Origin: Adiantum capillus-veneris
Lineage: Eukaryota; Streptophyta; Polypodiopsida; Polypodiales; Pteridaceae
NCBI GenBank assembly: GCA_014529385.2
Contig: CM043946.1
Location: 36,955,558 to 37,019,557, forward strand
Length of the DNA: 64,000 bases
Direction: 5' to 3'
Under the pieces are notes generated by a model that did no database searches, had not been told where the DNA came from, and saw only the letters and a program-made list of their open reading frames with translations. Below, one piece after another: positions 10,252-21,366 of the stretch. Position 1 is the first letter of the stretch. Each line of letters opens with the position of its first letter. The translations under genes and the position numbers were made by a program.

Positions 10252-11963
10252 TCATAAGCCACTCCCCATCATAAAACTCTTTAGAAAATACTTCAAAAAC
10301 ATGAGCAATATTACCACAGTTGGCATGTAGATCCTAGAAGACGTGTAGAACTTCAAGCCAACATCATCACTCGTGGTCAGCATCTCTTCTTCATCTTCAA
10401 ACGTTGCTCTTGATAACATATCTACACCAGGATTATCTCTACCTACAGTATGACAAAATTCAGGGTTAAGAGACTTAATATAGGCTATCCATCGTAGTAT
10501 GGCAATGTCCGGAGTAGAGCAGTTTGCAATCATCCCTATCCGTGGCAAGCAATCTGTCTCTACCACAACAGAAGCTCCAATAAAGTATTCTTTATTGGTC
10601 CTTAGAGCCATAGCAATGCCCCGAAGTTTCCTCTTAACCTGTGGATATCCTCGTTGACGAGCATTGAGCACCTTGGCTCCAAATCTCATTGCATACCTGT
10701 GTCCTTTAGCATCATCTTGACCTATAGCCCATCCAATACCTGTTGGGCTAGTGTCAACTGTTAAAATAACTGGCTTGTCGCATTTATATTCAACTTTCCT
10801 CAAGGTCGGAACCTCAAGAAGCATCTTCTTTAATTTCTTGATAGCATGTGTGTGAATTTCTTTCCAAACAAACGCTTTACCGTTTTGTAGCAATTGATAC
10901 AACACCTCTGCAACATGAGCAAAGTGTGGCAGCTAAATAAGATAGAACACACATGCACCTAAGAGTCGATGAACCTCAGTAACTGAAGAACATGTTTCCT
11001 TCATCTTTTGGATTGCTTCAACTTTTGTTGGACTTGGCCTTCTACCTTTAGAACTGCACATATGTCCCACAACTAAGACCTCCTTAGCACCAAAAGTTGA
11101 TTTTTGACCTGAAAGTGTTAAGTTAACTTCTTCAACCCTCGTTAAAATAGCATCACAATTAGCAATGTGTTATGCAACAAACTGTCGGCACCCCCTCTGG
11201 TCTTTTGATTCATCTTTTGAGCCTTCTTCAAAGCCCTTAATTGGTAGATCATCAATGAAAGGCATAGTAACATGTGGGGTAAAGTCCCTTAATACCTTAT
11301 TCATGTCTTTCATCATATGAGTAGCACCCTGTGCAGAGTGTACATCCTCACCAAACCAAGAGGAGTACGTATTGTAGTAAGATCCCTGCTCTCCAAAGCT
11401 AATTGGAATTGATCATATCTTGAATAAAGATCACCCATGGAGTAAACAGATATACCTGCAAAGGCCTCAGCAAATTCATCCACAATTGGGCCAATACCCA
11501 CATTGCGGATTGTTACCTTGTTAACTGGTTGCATATCCTGAATGAAACTTAATGTACCATTTTTCTTCGGAACAGTAAAACATCAGTTAGAATACGGAGC
11601 ACATGACGGCTCCAAAATTACCATTTGAATCTTTTCATTAAGCAAATTGATAATCTTTGGCAAGTGAGCTTTAGGAATTGGAATAGGACGCAATATCCAT
11701 GGCATGTGTGGAATAGTGAAAATAACCATTGGTGAAACAACACTTGGATCCGCAAACCCAATCTCACTTGGCTCAAAGGCGAAAGCTTTACCATGTTTTT
11801 TGAGCATACCTTGAAAACATTTGATCTCCCCTTCATTGAGGAAACCGTCTCCTCCAACCTTCAGCTGCTGCAGTGTCTCCTTAGTAAACTTATGCCCTAT
11901 GTTCCTTGGATCCCTAAGTATAGGCTGTCTTCCTTCTAGCAGCAGTGTAGCCACTGGCCTCAC
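10252..11963 (-). pseudogene. Gypsy A reverse transcriptase and RNase H (decayed)
   Basis: The N-terminal fingers (KAHLPKIINLLNEKIQM, LEPSCAPYSN) lie at 11583-11690 and the palm (AFAGISVYSMGDLYSRYDQF) near 11400-11480. The catalytic box on the minus strand is PFIDDLPIKG near 11240-11268, a FIDD form of YMDD. RNase H includes VDTSPTGIGWAIGQDD near 10720-10770 and HTVGRDNPGVDMLSRA near 10400-10450. Several stops and frameshifts make it non-functional. The closest relative in the window is gypsy C. Confidence 0.82.
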
Positions 11964-12002
11964 TTTCTTTGCAATAGTCTTGTATTTTGTCTCTACTTGT
12001 GC

Positions 12003-12221
12003 TTAAACAGTTTCACCTGAATCATCCTCAATATGCATAAGTGCTTCATATATACTTAACTCATCATACATGTCCATTGAATGGACCTTAACCACTTTAG
12101 TTCCTCTTTGTATCCTGTTTTGCCTGATCTCCTCAAGCTCTGACATAGTATCTACATAAGATACCTCTTCAAAGATTCCTGAAATCACATCATCTGATTC
12201 AAGCACATCACAAGCCTGCAA
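12003..12221 (-). pseudogene. Gypsy A linker between gag and RT
   Basis: EEVSYVDTMSELEEI matches the linker EQVSFVDTMGELDAI of element C at 45340-45380. No known domain is visible. Immediately upstream (about 12250-12290) gag joins directly to this linker, with no protease or zinc knuckle, marking an internal deletion relative to C. Confidence 0.6.
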
Positions 12222-12259
12222 TTCGCTTTGGATACCTGAAACATATTGTTTTTCTCACT

Positions 12260-13080
12260 TTGGCAAATCATTAATTTTTTTGAATAGACTCAGATGTAGA
12301 CCCCTTTGCAGCTAGTCCTTCAAATTTAACAGCTTTATAATTCAAATTTAATTCTTGAGTACATTTTACCAATTCGTCAAGGACTGGCTCCTCCACTCTG
12401 GGTATTGCCGAGGTTGTTTTCTCTTTAGGTTCCTCTTCTGCAACATCCAATGATGTCAGCCACGATCAAGTTATCAACTCTCATTTGTCGTTTCAAGATC
12501 ATGGTGACTGCTTTAGTGACTACCTTCCAATTGGGTGTTCAGCCCAATTCTCCTCTTGAATCCTCCAGCAGCTGCACTAAACTCTTTTGAAGTCCAGAAT
12601 CAACCGCCTGAATGAACAACTCAACCTTCTAATCCCTCATTGAACGTTGCTATGTCGAGAACAGTTGCTTGAATTTCTTCTCAAATTACCCTAATAACTC
12701 TCATGCAGACAGATTTTTGTTCTTCTTCTGCACCCACTTCATAAAGCTTTGCCTTGTTACTCTTTGAGAATCCTCAAGGAAGTATTCCTCCTGAAGCACC
12801 TTCTTGAAATCCTGCCAATTTGGGTCTTGAACCGCCTGAATTTCTTTAATTTGGCTCCTAAGTTCCGGCTCCGCAATTAAATGGAACCCTTCCACTGCAT
12901 TCTGATCATCAATTCCATTCTCTTCCATTGCCTGCTCGTAGATATTGCAATATTTGCTAATACCCCGGTCATCAAATCGATGCAATTTCTCGGTAACCGT
13001 GTGCCGAGCTTTACAGATCCTCTCTTGCAAATTGTACTGTTGTTGGGCAGTCTGTTGTTGTTGCATGTAAGGAGAAAACT
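12260..13080 (-). pseudogene. Gypsy A gag (truncated)
   Basis: A capsid-type protein of the retrotrans_gag kind. It begins with a Gln-rich MQQQQTAQQQYN and continues through KLHRFDDRGISKYCNIYEQA and WQDFKKVLQEEYFLEDS, matching NWEELKVALKEEYFMEDS of element C. Downstream the frame carries several stops, then runs out near 12260 without a zinc knuckle. Confidence 0.7.
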
Positions 13081-13155
13081 GCTACATCATTTACTGCATG
13101 GCAGCCTCTTGCAGTGTCGACATCCTTCTTCACCACACTACTCACCGTGGCTCGT

Positions 13156-13173
13156 TTCGTGTCGGGTTCACCA
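13156..13173 (-). other. Primer-binding site of gypsy A
   Basis: The minus strand reads TGGTGAACCCGACACGAA four bases inside the 5' LTR. It starts TGG, as expected for pairing with a tRNA 3' CCA end. Gypsy C has the same site with one difference (47976-47993). I could not name the tRNA. Confidence 0.75.
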
Positions 13174-13966
13174 AGAATGTCAGGGGATAAGTGTGGGAAA
13201 GGTGAGCCGAGAAGGCACCAGGCCCCTAGTTGTGAGAGGTGCGAGGAAAGAGGTGCAACATACACAATTAATGAAAATAGAGCTCAAAATAGATAGGTTA
13301 TCTTACACCAAATAAGCCACAGTATCCCTGTTTTAAATAAATAATAATGGAAACGTTTATGCATTTTACAAACTTTTCCAGGTGCTAATCAAGACGATCC
13401 ATAGTAACCGCCTTGGATGCCTTCAACTTCCAAAGCCTTGGGTGGTCCAAACTAGTTTACGGTTATCGAATTAATTCCGGGTTAACGGCTTGGAGAATTA
13501 TGGCATGGCGAGCTTAGGATTATGGCTTAGCGGAGATTAGGATTAGGCTTGGTGTAAGAGTTTGTGATTAGGTATAGAGAGTTTATGAAAATTGGCTTAA
13601 GAGGGATTAGGTTTAGGCTCTGCTAATGAGATTTTAATCAAATCGAGAGCTTTGCTTGGCTTGAGAGACTGGGCTTAGGCTTAGGAAAGCTTAACGAAGC
13701 TTAGCTTGGGCTATCGAGATTTAGAGCTCAAGAGCTTTGCCCGACTTGCTTCTCGAGAGTGTTCGAAATGAAAAGGGAAGAAAGAAAAACATACCAGAGC
13801 TTTAGCTTCGAGAGCTTTAGATTAGGATGGCTAATGCCTCTCACCTTCTTCCCCGGAGAGCAAGAGAGAAATCCGATGCTTGGCTCATGAGGTTTAGAAG
13901 CTTTGGCTTCTACTCCCGGAGAGAGGAAAAACCATGACCATGCCCCCACTCAATCACTCGAGTCCC

Positions 13967-13977
13967 CTTTTTATATA
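13967..13977 (-). promoter_or_regulatory. TATA box of gypsy A 5' LTR
   Basis: The minus strand reads TATATAAAAAGG, and the counterpart in the other LTR is at 7498-7507. Conservation between two diverged LTRs supports a promoter role. Confidence 0.55.
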
Positions 13978-13996
13978 GGTTTCACGGCTCCCTTAA

Positions 13997-15259
13997 CACT
14001 AGAATGGTAACCTAACGGGACATAAAAGTGTCCTTTCAGGGTTTTGAGAAAAAAATCCAAAACCATAGTAGATCCACTCATTTTGAAAAATCCTTTCATG
14101 AGCTTATAGTTAAATAACTAGTACATATGGAAAAAATGAGAAACTTGTAATTTTTCTCATCCCTTGGTCACTACAAGCCTCCAAAGTTGATGGACCAGTG
14201 CATTTTGCCCAAAACAACAATTTCTTAGGGTTGATTGCATATAAATAAGAGTGGAGATTTTTGTAGGACATGAGATAAAATACCCCGTTAACTTCAATGG
14301 GTTGGTGACCAAAACATATGGTTGCTTTTACCTCACTAATTGTTTTTTGGGAAAAAAAATAAGGTACAAAAAAGTTGTATTTTTGCCATTCTGCGGACCT
14401 ATCATCAAAGTTTCTATAGTCACGCTCAATACAGATACTATATACATGTTTTCTTAGTTCCCTTTGGACCTCTGGATTCAAAACGAGCCATGGAGCATGT
14501 CAAAAGGATAATGGATCTCTTACAATTGGAACCTTGGGGGCAATGATAAAGTGCTAAATACAACAAACATGAAAAAACTGGGTTTAGCATTATGACCTCT
14601 AGAAACCCATAGAAACTACTCAATATCTAGCCAAGTTTGTAGTCTATGATTAGATATGGTTACTACCTACAAAATACACACAATTGGACTAAGAAACTAG
14701 CAATATTGAGAAAGTTATACTTGCTACTCTAAAATGTATCGTATTCTTCAGCAATCAAAAAACTCAACCATCACCATATACTATGCTATATAGCATATTA
14801 GGTCCCCCAAAACTCAAGGAAGATTAGCTTTATGTTATACATTACACTTACACAATCAAAATTGAATTTGGATATCAAGAAAGCCACCAAAAAAATCATA
14901 AAAGTGCTAATTTTGGCCAAAAAACAGAATTATGCAATTCTTGTAAATTGGTCATAACTTTCAATTTTAACACTTAGCTCTCTCTACAAGCATCAAAACA
15001 TGTTGAGAACTATGAAGGCCTAACCTCTAGCCATCTAAACCTCACAAACATGAAGTTTAGAGTTTAGGTTCAAAAATGTTGTGCAAGAGTAAGGTTAATG
15101 GTGAGATCGATACGTAAATAAAAATGCTAAGTTTTTTTCAGCTCATAAGGCAACTTTGTGGATATATAGCACCTAAAAATTCATTTTCATACTCTTAAAA
15201 TAATTCAAGAAGAATGGTCACTTAACAGGACACAAAAGTGTCCTGTTTCCATTATAGTG
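13997..15259. mobile_element. Non-autonomous CACTA-like DNA element inside the A 5' LTR
   Basis: The left end is CACTAGAATGG; the right end in reverse complement is CACTATAATGG. Both are followed by sub-terminal (A)GGACA(C/T)AAAAGTGTCC inverted repeats. TTAA flanks both sides (13993-13996 and 15260-15263). The insert is missing from the sister LTR, which gives a natural empty site. It is 1,263 bp and AT-rich with no convincing coding capacity. CACTA elements have 3-bp duplications, so a TTA duplication of a CACTA element or a TTAA-targeting family are both possible. Confidence 0.75.
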
Positions 15260-15689
15260 TTAATGAAAATAGCCTACCCATTAGCGATGTCGCTAATGGG
15301 TAACTGACATGGTGGGACCCATCCCTATGATGTGGCCATGGCAGGATTTTGACCAGCACTAAATCCAGCCCCACTAGTGCCAAACCTGTGCGCGAGGAGC
15401 TTCTGAGTGTTTCTCGTCTCTACGGCGACCTCATCTGAGGCCATTGCTGGCGAGTGTGAGCTCTACTTCCCTACTCGCTGCCTGCGGCCTCTGTTGCCCG
15501 CCATGGACTTCGCTTTCCTTTTATTTTCATTGTTCACACATGCCCTTAAAAAAAAGGGTGGCCAATAGTGGGCGACCAAATCCCCTTTCGTCTCAATTTA
15601 TGGCGGCCAACTCCTTTCCTTAGACGGCCAATAGCCTCTCTTGGGCGGCCTTTTTCCCTTGGACCTTAGAGCGGCTGGCTTCCCTCGGT

Positions 15690-16060
15690 CCCTAAACTTC
15701 ATTAAGGCCCACATTAAGCATACATAGCGACCAAGGCATCGCCCGCAGTCATTGCATTCCAAAAGACGACATTTTTGACAAAGAACTCAACAAGAACTTT
15801 TTGTGCTTTCGTAATAGCACCACATTTGGCATACATATCGGCCAAGTCTTTGCCAAGCTTCTTCTCTGGCGGCCATAGTCATTGTACGGGAATCACATTT
15901 GGCATAAATATCGGTCTGATGCAATGGCTGGCATCCTTCATTGGACAGCCACATTAGGCGGGCACTGGCGTACATGCTGACTAAAGCACTGCCAAGCATA
16001 TAATTTTTCCCCACAATATGAAGCCACGTTGGCTCTTCCTCGCCGTCATTGCATTTCAAA
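15690..16060 (-). pseudogene. PPR-gene fragment inside the A 5' LTR
   Basis: The minus-strand reading includes GSALVSMYA, DIYAKCDS, then LADMYAKCGAITKAQKV followed by VKNVVFWNAMTAG and DALVAMYA. The longest open piece is an almost canonical plant PPR repeat (MYAKCG...A..VF.....NVVSWNAMI). The four MYA-type cores are spaced irregularly and in different frames, so this is a scrambled capture. The copy at 7950-8290 is its LTR partner. Confidence 0.75.
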
Positions 16061-16598
16061 ACCTGGACAAAAACTCAAAATTCCTAGATAGCACTCCAAT
16101 CGAGCCGACCGGACTGATACAAAACCGGCCCCTGATGTATCTTTAACGGCGGCCAATAACTCGGCAATCGTAACTCCGCTCGCTGATCTGAAAAGACCGA
16201 CGTGCTCCACAAACTGAGCACTTCAGGCCCGTGCATTCATTTCAATTGTGTCACCTTAGTTGCAACTGCCCAATCCGGTACAAATCTGCTACTTACACAA
16301 CTTAAAACTGTCATGACTTCTTATCTGTAGCTCCGATTGACGAGCCATAAAGACAGGCATGTTGAGCCCTTTAAGTACTTAACCTTTGATTTATAAAAAT
16401 CCAGCTATGAATACTTCAAGCATACTCACTATTTAGCATTACCAAGACATCTTTTGGCCCTTTGAGCCGCATCTGGCAGCATTGAACTTGGCTTGTTACC
16501 ACGCCTTAATCACTGTTCATTAAACATATAAGCTTCAAACAAACTTGATGTGCATTTTTCTGGCATCTTTCTTAGCATGGGAGCGGAGCTACATGACA

Positions 16599-17369
16599 GT
16601 GTGCCCAAGAATCTCTCAGAAGATCAAATCATAGTAGAGAGTACCAATAATCCAAAGTTGTAGCAATCCATGCGAATTGCTAGGATCACCATCGAATGGT
16701 GTATAGACAAGCAATGGGAAGGTCTATTGCACAAAAGACAAATGTCCACCCTGCTATCCACCCAAAGATTCAATTGCATGGGGTTGAGAATGCTACCAAA
16801 ATGCAGGAGTCTGTGTGATTGTATGCCACTAATTGACACCAGAGCATCACAAAAGTCAGTGTTATCATTCTCATTGATCTCAACCATCTAGGTGCTAAAA
16901 TCAGGTGAAAAACAACAAGTAAAAAATGTCAAAAATAATTCCTATAAGGCAATAAACACCTCTCGAAGGCACTAGGATCCTAGAAGGTGATGAAGAGGGT
17001 CCTAGGGTGACAAGGTCGTGATGTTTCTTGCACTGTATGCTACGAAAATATGCAGCCCAAACCTGAAAACATAGCAAGGTAGTAGAAATGCAAGCTATGT
17101 AGGTAGGAGGTGAATGTTGAGCTTGGTGTCTGGAAACAAGGAAGGGATGAGGGAGGAGAGGAGAAAGTTGAAGGCTCAGCAAAATTGGCTCTCTAGCATG
17201 TAAAACATAACCCTAGGAAAAAAAGCTACCTAAGAAAAAAGCACTAGTAGGGGTAGGTTATGGCGATGGTGAGGTTCTTCTCTGTGATGGAAACACTCCA
17301 GATGGCCAACGCTAGCTCCTGGTAGGGTGATCACTTGTGTTGAAGCCTGCTTCTTTAGTGATGATACCA
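16599..17369 (-). mobile_element. Copia relic: leader between PBS and gag
   Basis: This resumes the host sequence cut by gypsy A. On the minus strand it lies just downstream of a copia primer-binding site (17353-17369). It contains no recognisable gag domain and only short broken reading frames. The part beside gypsy A begins with the duplicated GTGT. Confidence 0.55.
17353..17369 (-). other. Primer-binding site of the copia relic
   Basis: The minus strand reads TGGTATCATCACTAAAG directly after the LTR end. TGGTATCA is the common start of plant copia sites for initiator-Met tRNA. Confidence 0.65.
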
Positions 17370-17401
17370 TGTGAGAGTGGATGGATGCAAAAATGCGAGA
17401 G

Positions 17402-17513
<112 letters not shown>

Positions 17514-17573
17514 TCCCCAAAAGACCACAATGCTAGAATGGATTTCAATGATACAAGAATCCCCCCTGGCAAT

Positions 17574-17583
17574 CTATATATAG
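17574..17583 (-). promoter_or_regulatory. TATA box of the copia LTR
   Basis: The palindromic CTATATATAG lies about 215 bp from the presumed LTR start on the minus strand. Confidence 0.4.
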
Positions 17584-17797
17584 TGCTCCAGGGGTAGGTA
17601 GGGTAAAATTCCATGACCCCACTAAGAAACCACGATTGGGAAAATAGGAAAACATAGACATAGTGGGTGCCCATGACCTAATATGGGTGGCCAAACCAAA
17701 TGAGCGTGTACAACATAAATGCATCCAAGTGAGTGGCCAGCCCTGAAACCACTAGCCATACAATATGCACAAAAGCAATAGGAGATGAACTCTAACA

Positions 17798-18457
17798 TTG
17801 TTGCCCTTGATGCAAGTGAGACTTGGGATTTTGTGTTCTTGCCAAAATGAAACTTGCACCTACACTCTTGCGAGCAAGGACCCAACTAGTGGTTTCAACT
17901 CAGTAAGTAGCCCTTGCACCAGTGTTTGGGAAAAATGTGTCTCAGCTTAATATCATGCCGTTTTCAATTTCAAAAATGCTGGCTGAAGGCAAGGGGAAAA
18001 GGTGAAATTCCACTCTAAAATAGAGAAAACTAGTGTAAAAACCCCAAAAATAAACCTAATTTTCTAAGATTTCCTTCAAGAAAGAGAATTTTGTATGTTT
18101 GGAGAAATGATTTTTCTCGAACTGTGCCTTGCACCCATCAACAACCCCGACTAAGAGGTGGAGAAGGCGGCACAAAGAGGTTATCACCTTGCAATTTTTA
18201 TTCAAAGAAATGTTTTTGAAAATCACGTAGTGAAGTAAGGCAAGGGGGCTCTTAACGGCTAGTCAAAGGAGAAGGGGAGAAAAGCCTTTCAAGTAAAGCA
18301 AAGACAAACCAACCTACAAGTGTGCTCACAATGGAGCTTGTACATAGTGGTATAGTGGTGCTACAACCATTGGCGGAGAAAGAGCGGCTTTCCAAGCGAA
18401 AGCGAGAGATCATGGAAAGAAGCAAAACGTCTAGTGGAAAAAAGAAAGTCAGAAAAA
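17798..18457. other. Intervening sequence without a recognised gene
   Basis: Between the copia LTR end and element X there is AT-rich sequence with only short frames. I see no domain, RNA gene or terminal repeat in it. Confidence 0.5.
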
Positions 18458-19221
18458 GATGTCGGTGTTCCTCTTGAATTCGGAGAGCCACACGCATTGG
18501 CAGTGGAGGTGCACACTCCTTTCCATTGACATTCTTCCTGGTACTTTCTCGCGGATGGCTACTTCATTCCCAACTTCAACTCTCAGATTTCATGCGACAT
18601 CAACCTTTTCAACTCGCCAGTTTTCTCGCAGATAGACAATTTTAGTGGATAGCCCTCTTCCCTACATCTGCTTCTTGGCTTTGATTTTTGGACCATTTCC
18701 CTGCATTTTCCCATAGACAGACGTTTCTCATGGATGACATTCCCTGACATTGACAACCTCTCTCCATCGGTGCATTCCCCACGGACGATGATTCCCCGTG
18801 AATGACCATTTCCTTGCATGCTTGGATGAGATTCCCCTTCCATAGAGGAGTGACACCTAGCCTTGGCATCAACGACATTGACAACATCTTTTGGAACTTC
18901 CTTTCAGACGTCTCACAAAGACTTGAGACTCACATACACATTCGTGAATCTCACAGACTTGCACACACTCTCTTATTTCCATACTGGATTACCATTATGG
19001 CATTGACCAAATTCCTGTTGGGGTAAAGGCAATACACCTTTCCCGTGGCCGGACGGACGCCCACCACTGGGTGTGGACACACACATACCTTATTCTTTAT
19101 ATACCAAATAATAAGGAGCTCTCTCACACTTCTCATATTGAGAGGGAGAGGCTCCACCCACATCGTGTGTATCTTGTGTCCCTGTAGTGAACTCGTGCAC
19201 CACATGCTACCGCGCACACGC
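18458..19221 (+). mobile_element. LTR-like end of element X (interrupted by gypsy B)
   Basis: This stretch and its continuation at 27926-27943 precede a copia-type primer-binding site (27946-27957). A TATA box CTTTATATACC is at 19095-19105. The presumed start TGTCGGTG at 18458 is a guess, as no second LTR copy was identified. Part of it (about 18700-19030) resembles 50190-50480. Confidence 0.45.
19095..19105 (+). promoter_or_regulatory. TATA box of element X
   Basis: CTTTATATACC lies about 145 bp before the presumed LTR end, counted with gypsy B removed. Confidence 0.4.
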
Positions 19222-20360
19222 TGTCAGGACTTTTTTGGAGCAAGGGATTGCGCATATGTATATACCCATGCATGGTGCATCGAATAAAGAATTGCCCATT
19301 TTCCAGAGCCAGGTGGTTACGTGGGGCCCACATGTGTATAGGTAGGACAACATGTACATAGTGCATCGATTTTCACTATCACTAGTACCAGTGTGTTGTT
19401 TCTATAATAATGAGGAGTTGATAGCACGTAAAAATTCTCAAGGAAGCTATCCGCGGGACGATGAAATGAGGTAAGCAGGTGAGTCAGATGGCATCTAGTG
19501 GTGTCAGGAGATCGAATGGGGTCAATACTTGCACGTGGATAAGTACGGACACAACGTGGGTGTTTTCTTGTCATAATTATGCAAGAAGGTCATCATGAGG
19601 ACCATATTTTGGGGCCACTTCACGTGGTGGCGGGATGCATTATTGGAAAAGGTTGAGTGCCAGGTGTGCGGATGGATGCAGCAGGGTGACAACTATGCAC
19701 TGCGAGGCCACTTTTTGGCCTATTTGGGGTCAATTAAAAGTCCAAAGGTTCCCATGTAATAAAGCTAAGTGTGGGAACTGAAAAACCTGAGAGAAGACCA
19801 GAAAAAATGTGGAGAGAAGAGGAGGAACAACCGCAACTGTGTTTTTGCTGTTTTTGAAGCTTGTTTTGGCCATAAACTGCTCATCCGAGGTCGGATTTGA
19901 GCAGTTTGACATTGTAGACTGGGGTTTTGGGCCGTTCTGGACACAATGGGACTGTCCATTTTTCCAAATTCCTCACTGTTTTTTTGTTGTTTTGGTTGTG
20001 TATGTTTCTCCTATGAGCGAAGCTTCTGCTCTAATTTATGATTGTATCTGGCATATCTTACTCATATTGTGTGAGTTATTTTTCCAATCGGTAATGGCCC
20101 AAGCTCAATTGTATCTAAACATTATAAATTCTCCTCTTTTGAGATGAGTTTTTTTTTTTTTTTTTTTTTTGTGTCTCTCTGTGTGGAGTGGGCAAATGAA
20201 TAATCTCTCTCCTATCACTCCATCGGTGTGTTCCCTGTCTCGGCCAGGTGGATTGTGTAAGCCAAGTGGTGCCCCATAGTGTGTGTGTGTGTATGTATCA
20301 TCCCAAGAGTGTGTGTTTGGTCATTATAGAGGCATTGTGTGTGTTTTCATCCCGCTCACA
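19222..20360 (+). mobile_element. 5' LTR of gypsy B
   Basis: 1,139 bp, aligning with 26771-27925. It contains a poly(T) run of about 22 bases at 20149-20170 that is replaced by TG repeats in the other LTR. Its end CTCACA lies six bases before the primer-binding site. Confidence 0.88.
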
Positions 20361-20366
20361 TTCTTT

Positions 20367-20384
20367 TGGTGCCCCCACTGAGGA
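20367..20384 (+). other. Primer-binding site of gypsy B
   Basis: TGGTGCCCCCACTGAGGA is shared with elements D (35391) and E (53277), so all three use the same primer tRNA. The tRNA was not named. Confidence 0.8.
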
Positions 20385-21087
20385 TCTTCTGCGAGTACCT
20401 TCTACTTCGAGCTTCAAGCTTCGAGATTCAGGATTAAAGGTTGCAGATTATAGGTTACAAGGACAGGTATAGGTGATTCACACAGGTCCAAGTAGCTGGA
20501 GTAGAGCGATACACTAACAGTGGGAGTCACTTTACAGTTGCCGTGGATATGCATCATTTGGCGCCTGTTTGAGCGCATTGTCTATTGGTATTGTACGTTA
20601 CTTGTGGAAATTGCCATTGTACGTCTTTTTGGAGCCATATTTGGTTTTATTTGGCAGTCCCAGTCATTTCTGAGACTTGGTCTGGAAGATAGTCGTTTCT
20701 GAGACTTGACTATATGAGATTTGTATAAGCCTTTGTGAGAGGGTCGATAGCGTGAGGTTTTATTGAGCTGGGGGATTCTCAAATGTGAGATCCTTTCGGT
20801 GATACAGGTGGTTGGAGCACCCTTTTCGTGACCTTGCCATAGGCTATGTACTAGTGTTTCCTACTTGATGCTTGGTTTCTATTGTTGGCAGTTTATGCAT
20901 AAATATAAAGTCTATATTTTGGGTTCTTACTGCTCTACTTCTGGGGAAACTCTGCCAAAATTTTTCCAAGTTATGATGGCTGGTTTTTTGCTCTTTTAAG
21001 CCATTTATGCTGTTATGCTACTGAAATTTTGGCAAAATCAGAGGATAAGACAGGTGTGATTTCTTGGGAGCTACATGGTTGACTTTA
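20385..21087 (+). other. Leader of gypsy B
   Basis: About 700 bp between primer-binding site and small ORF. It has no recognised feature. It is much longer than in D and E, where the small ORF starts within about 50 bp of the site. Confidence 0.5.
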
Positions 21088-21306
21088 ATGGATGATCAAA
21101 ATGGCCCTCAATTCACTCCTTTTCATTTAACTCAAAGAATCCAGATAAATGTTCATGTGTCGAGGAAGATTTTTTTCCAGCAGCACATAGTCTTTATGTT
21201 TGGGCCAAGAAGATTAAGAGAGATACTGGAATGCCCTTTGCCTGTTGTAATTCCGATGATTAACTATGAAAACTCATTTGATGTGCATGTGTTTGTCCTT
21301 ATCTAA
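21088..21306 (+). CDS. Small pre-gag protein of gypsy B (single copy)
   Basis: A 72-residue ORF starting MDDQNGP and ending DVHVFVLI. Its centre, FFQQHIVFMFGPRRLREIL, and tail, INYENSFDVHVFVL, match the small proteins in elements D (35443-35655) and E (53323-53538). The protein is hydrophobic and likely beta-rich, with no signal peptide and no known motif that I recognise. It lies upstream of gag, where some Tat elements (Ogre) carry an additional ORF. The ATG at 21088 was chosen because it fits the D and E starts. Function unknown. B has only one copy, against two in D and E. Confidence 0.7.
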   Translation: MDDQNGPQFTPFHLTQRIQINVHVSRKIFFQQHIVFMFGPRRLREILECPLPVVIPMINYENSFDVHVFVLI

Positions 21307-21366
21307 ATCCGAGCTCCATTGAAGTTTCTGGGGGTTGGGTAGTGAAAAGTTTGGATTCTTGCACAT

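Larger units (their letters stand above)
6687..16598 (-). mobile_element. Gypsy element A, complete but non-autonomous
   Basis: Two LTRs with TGTC...GACA ends (6687-8847 and 13178-16598) enclose minus-strand gag and pol remains. A primer-binding site is next to the right LTR and a polypurine tract next to the left LTR. The flanking 4-bp GTGT is duplicated (6683-6686 and 16599-16602). The element splits a copia relic. Its LTRs differ at roughly a tenth of positions by eye, so it is old. Compared with relative C it lacks about 1.5 kb covering the zinc knuckle and protease. Confidence 0.9.
13178..16598 (-). mobile_element. 5' LTR of gypsy A, with a DNA-transposon insert
   Basis: 3,421 bp; without the insert at 13997-15259 it is 2,158 bp, matching the other LTR (2,161 bp). 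It begins TGTCAGGGG and ends ACATGACA. A minus-strand TATA box (TATATAAAAAGGGG) is at about 13967-13977, only some 20 bp from the insert, which places foreign DNA directly upstream of the promoter box. Confidence 0.88.

Noticed and set aside
14110-14481. 123-codon frame in the CACTA-like insert
   Set aside because: No domain, AT-rich, no start context, and the insert looks non-coding throughout.
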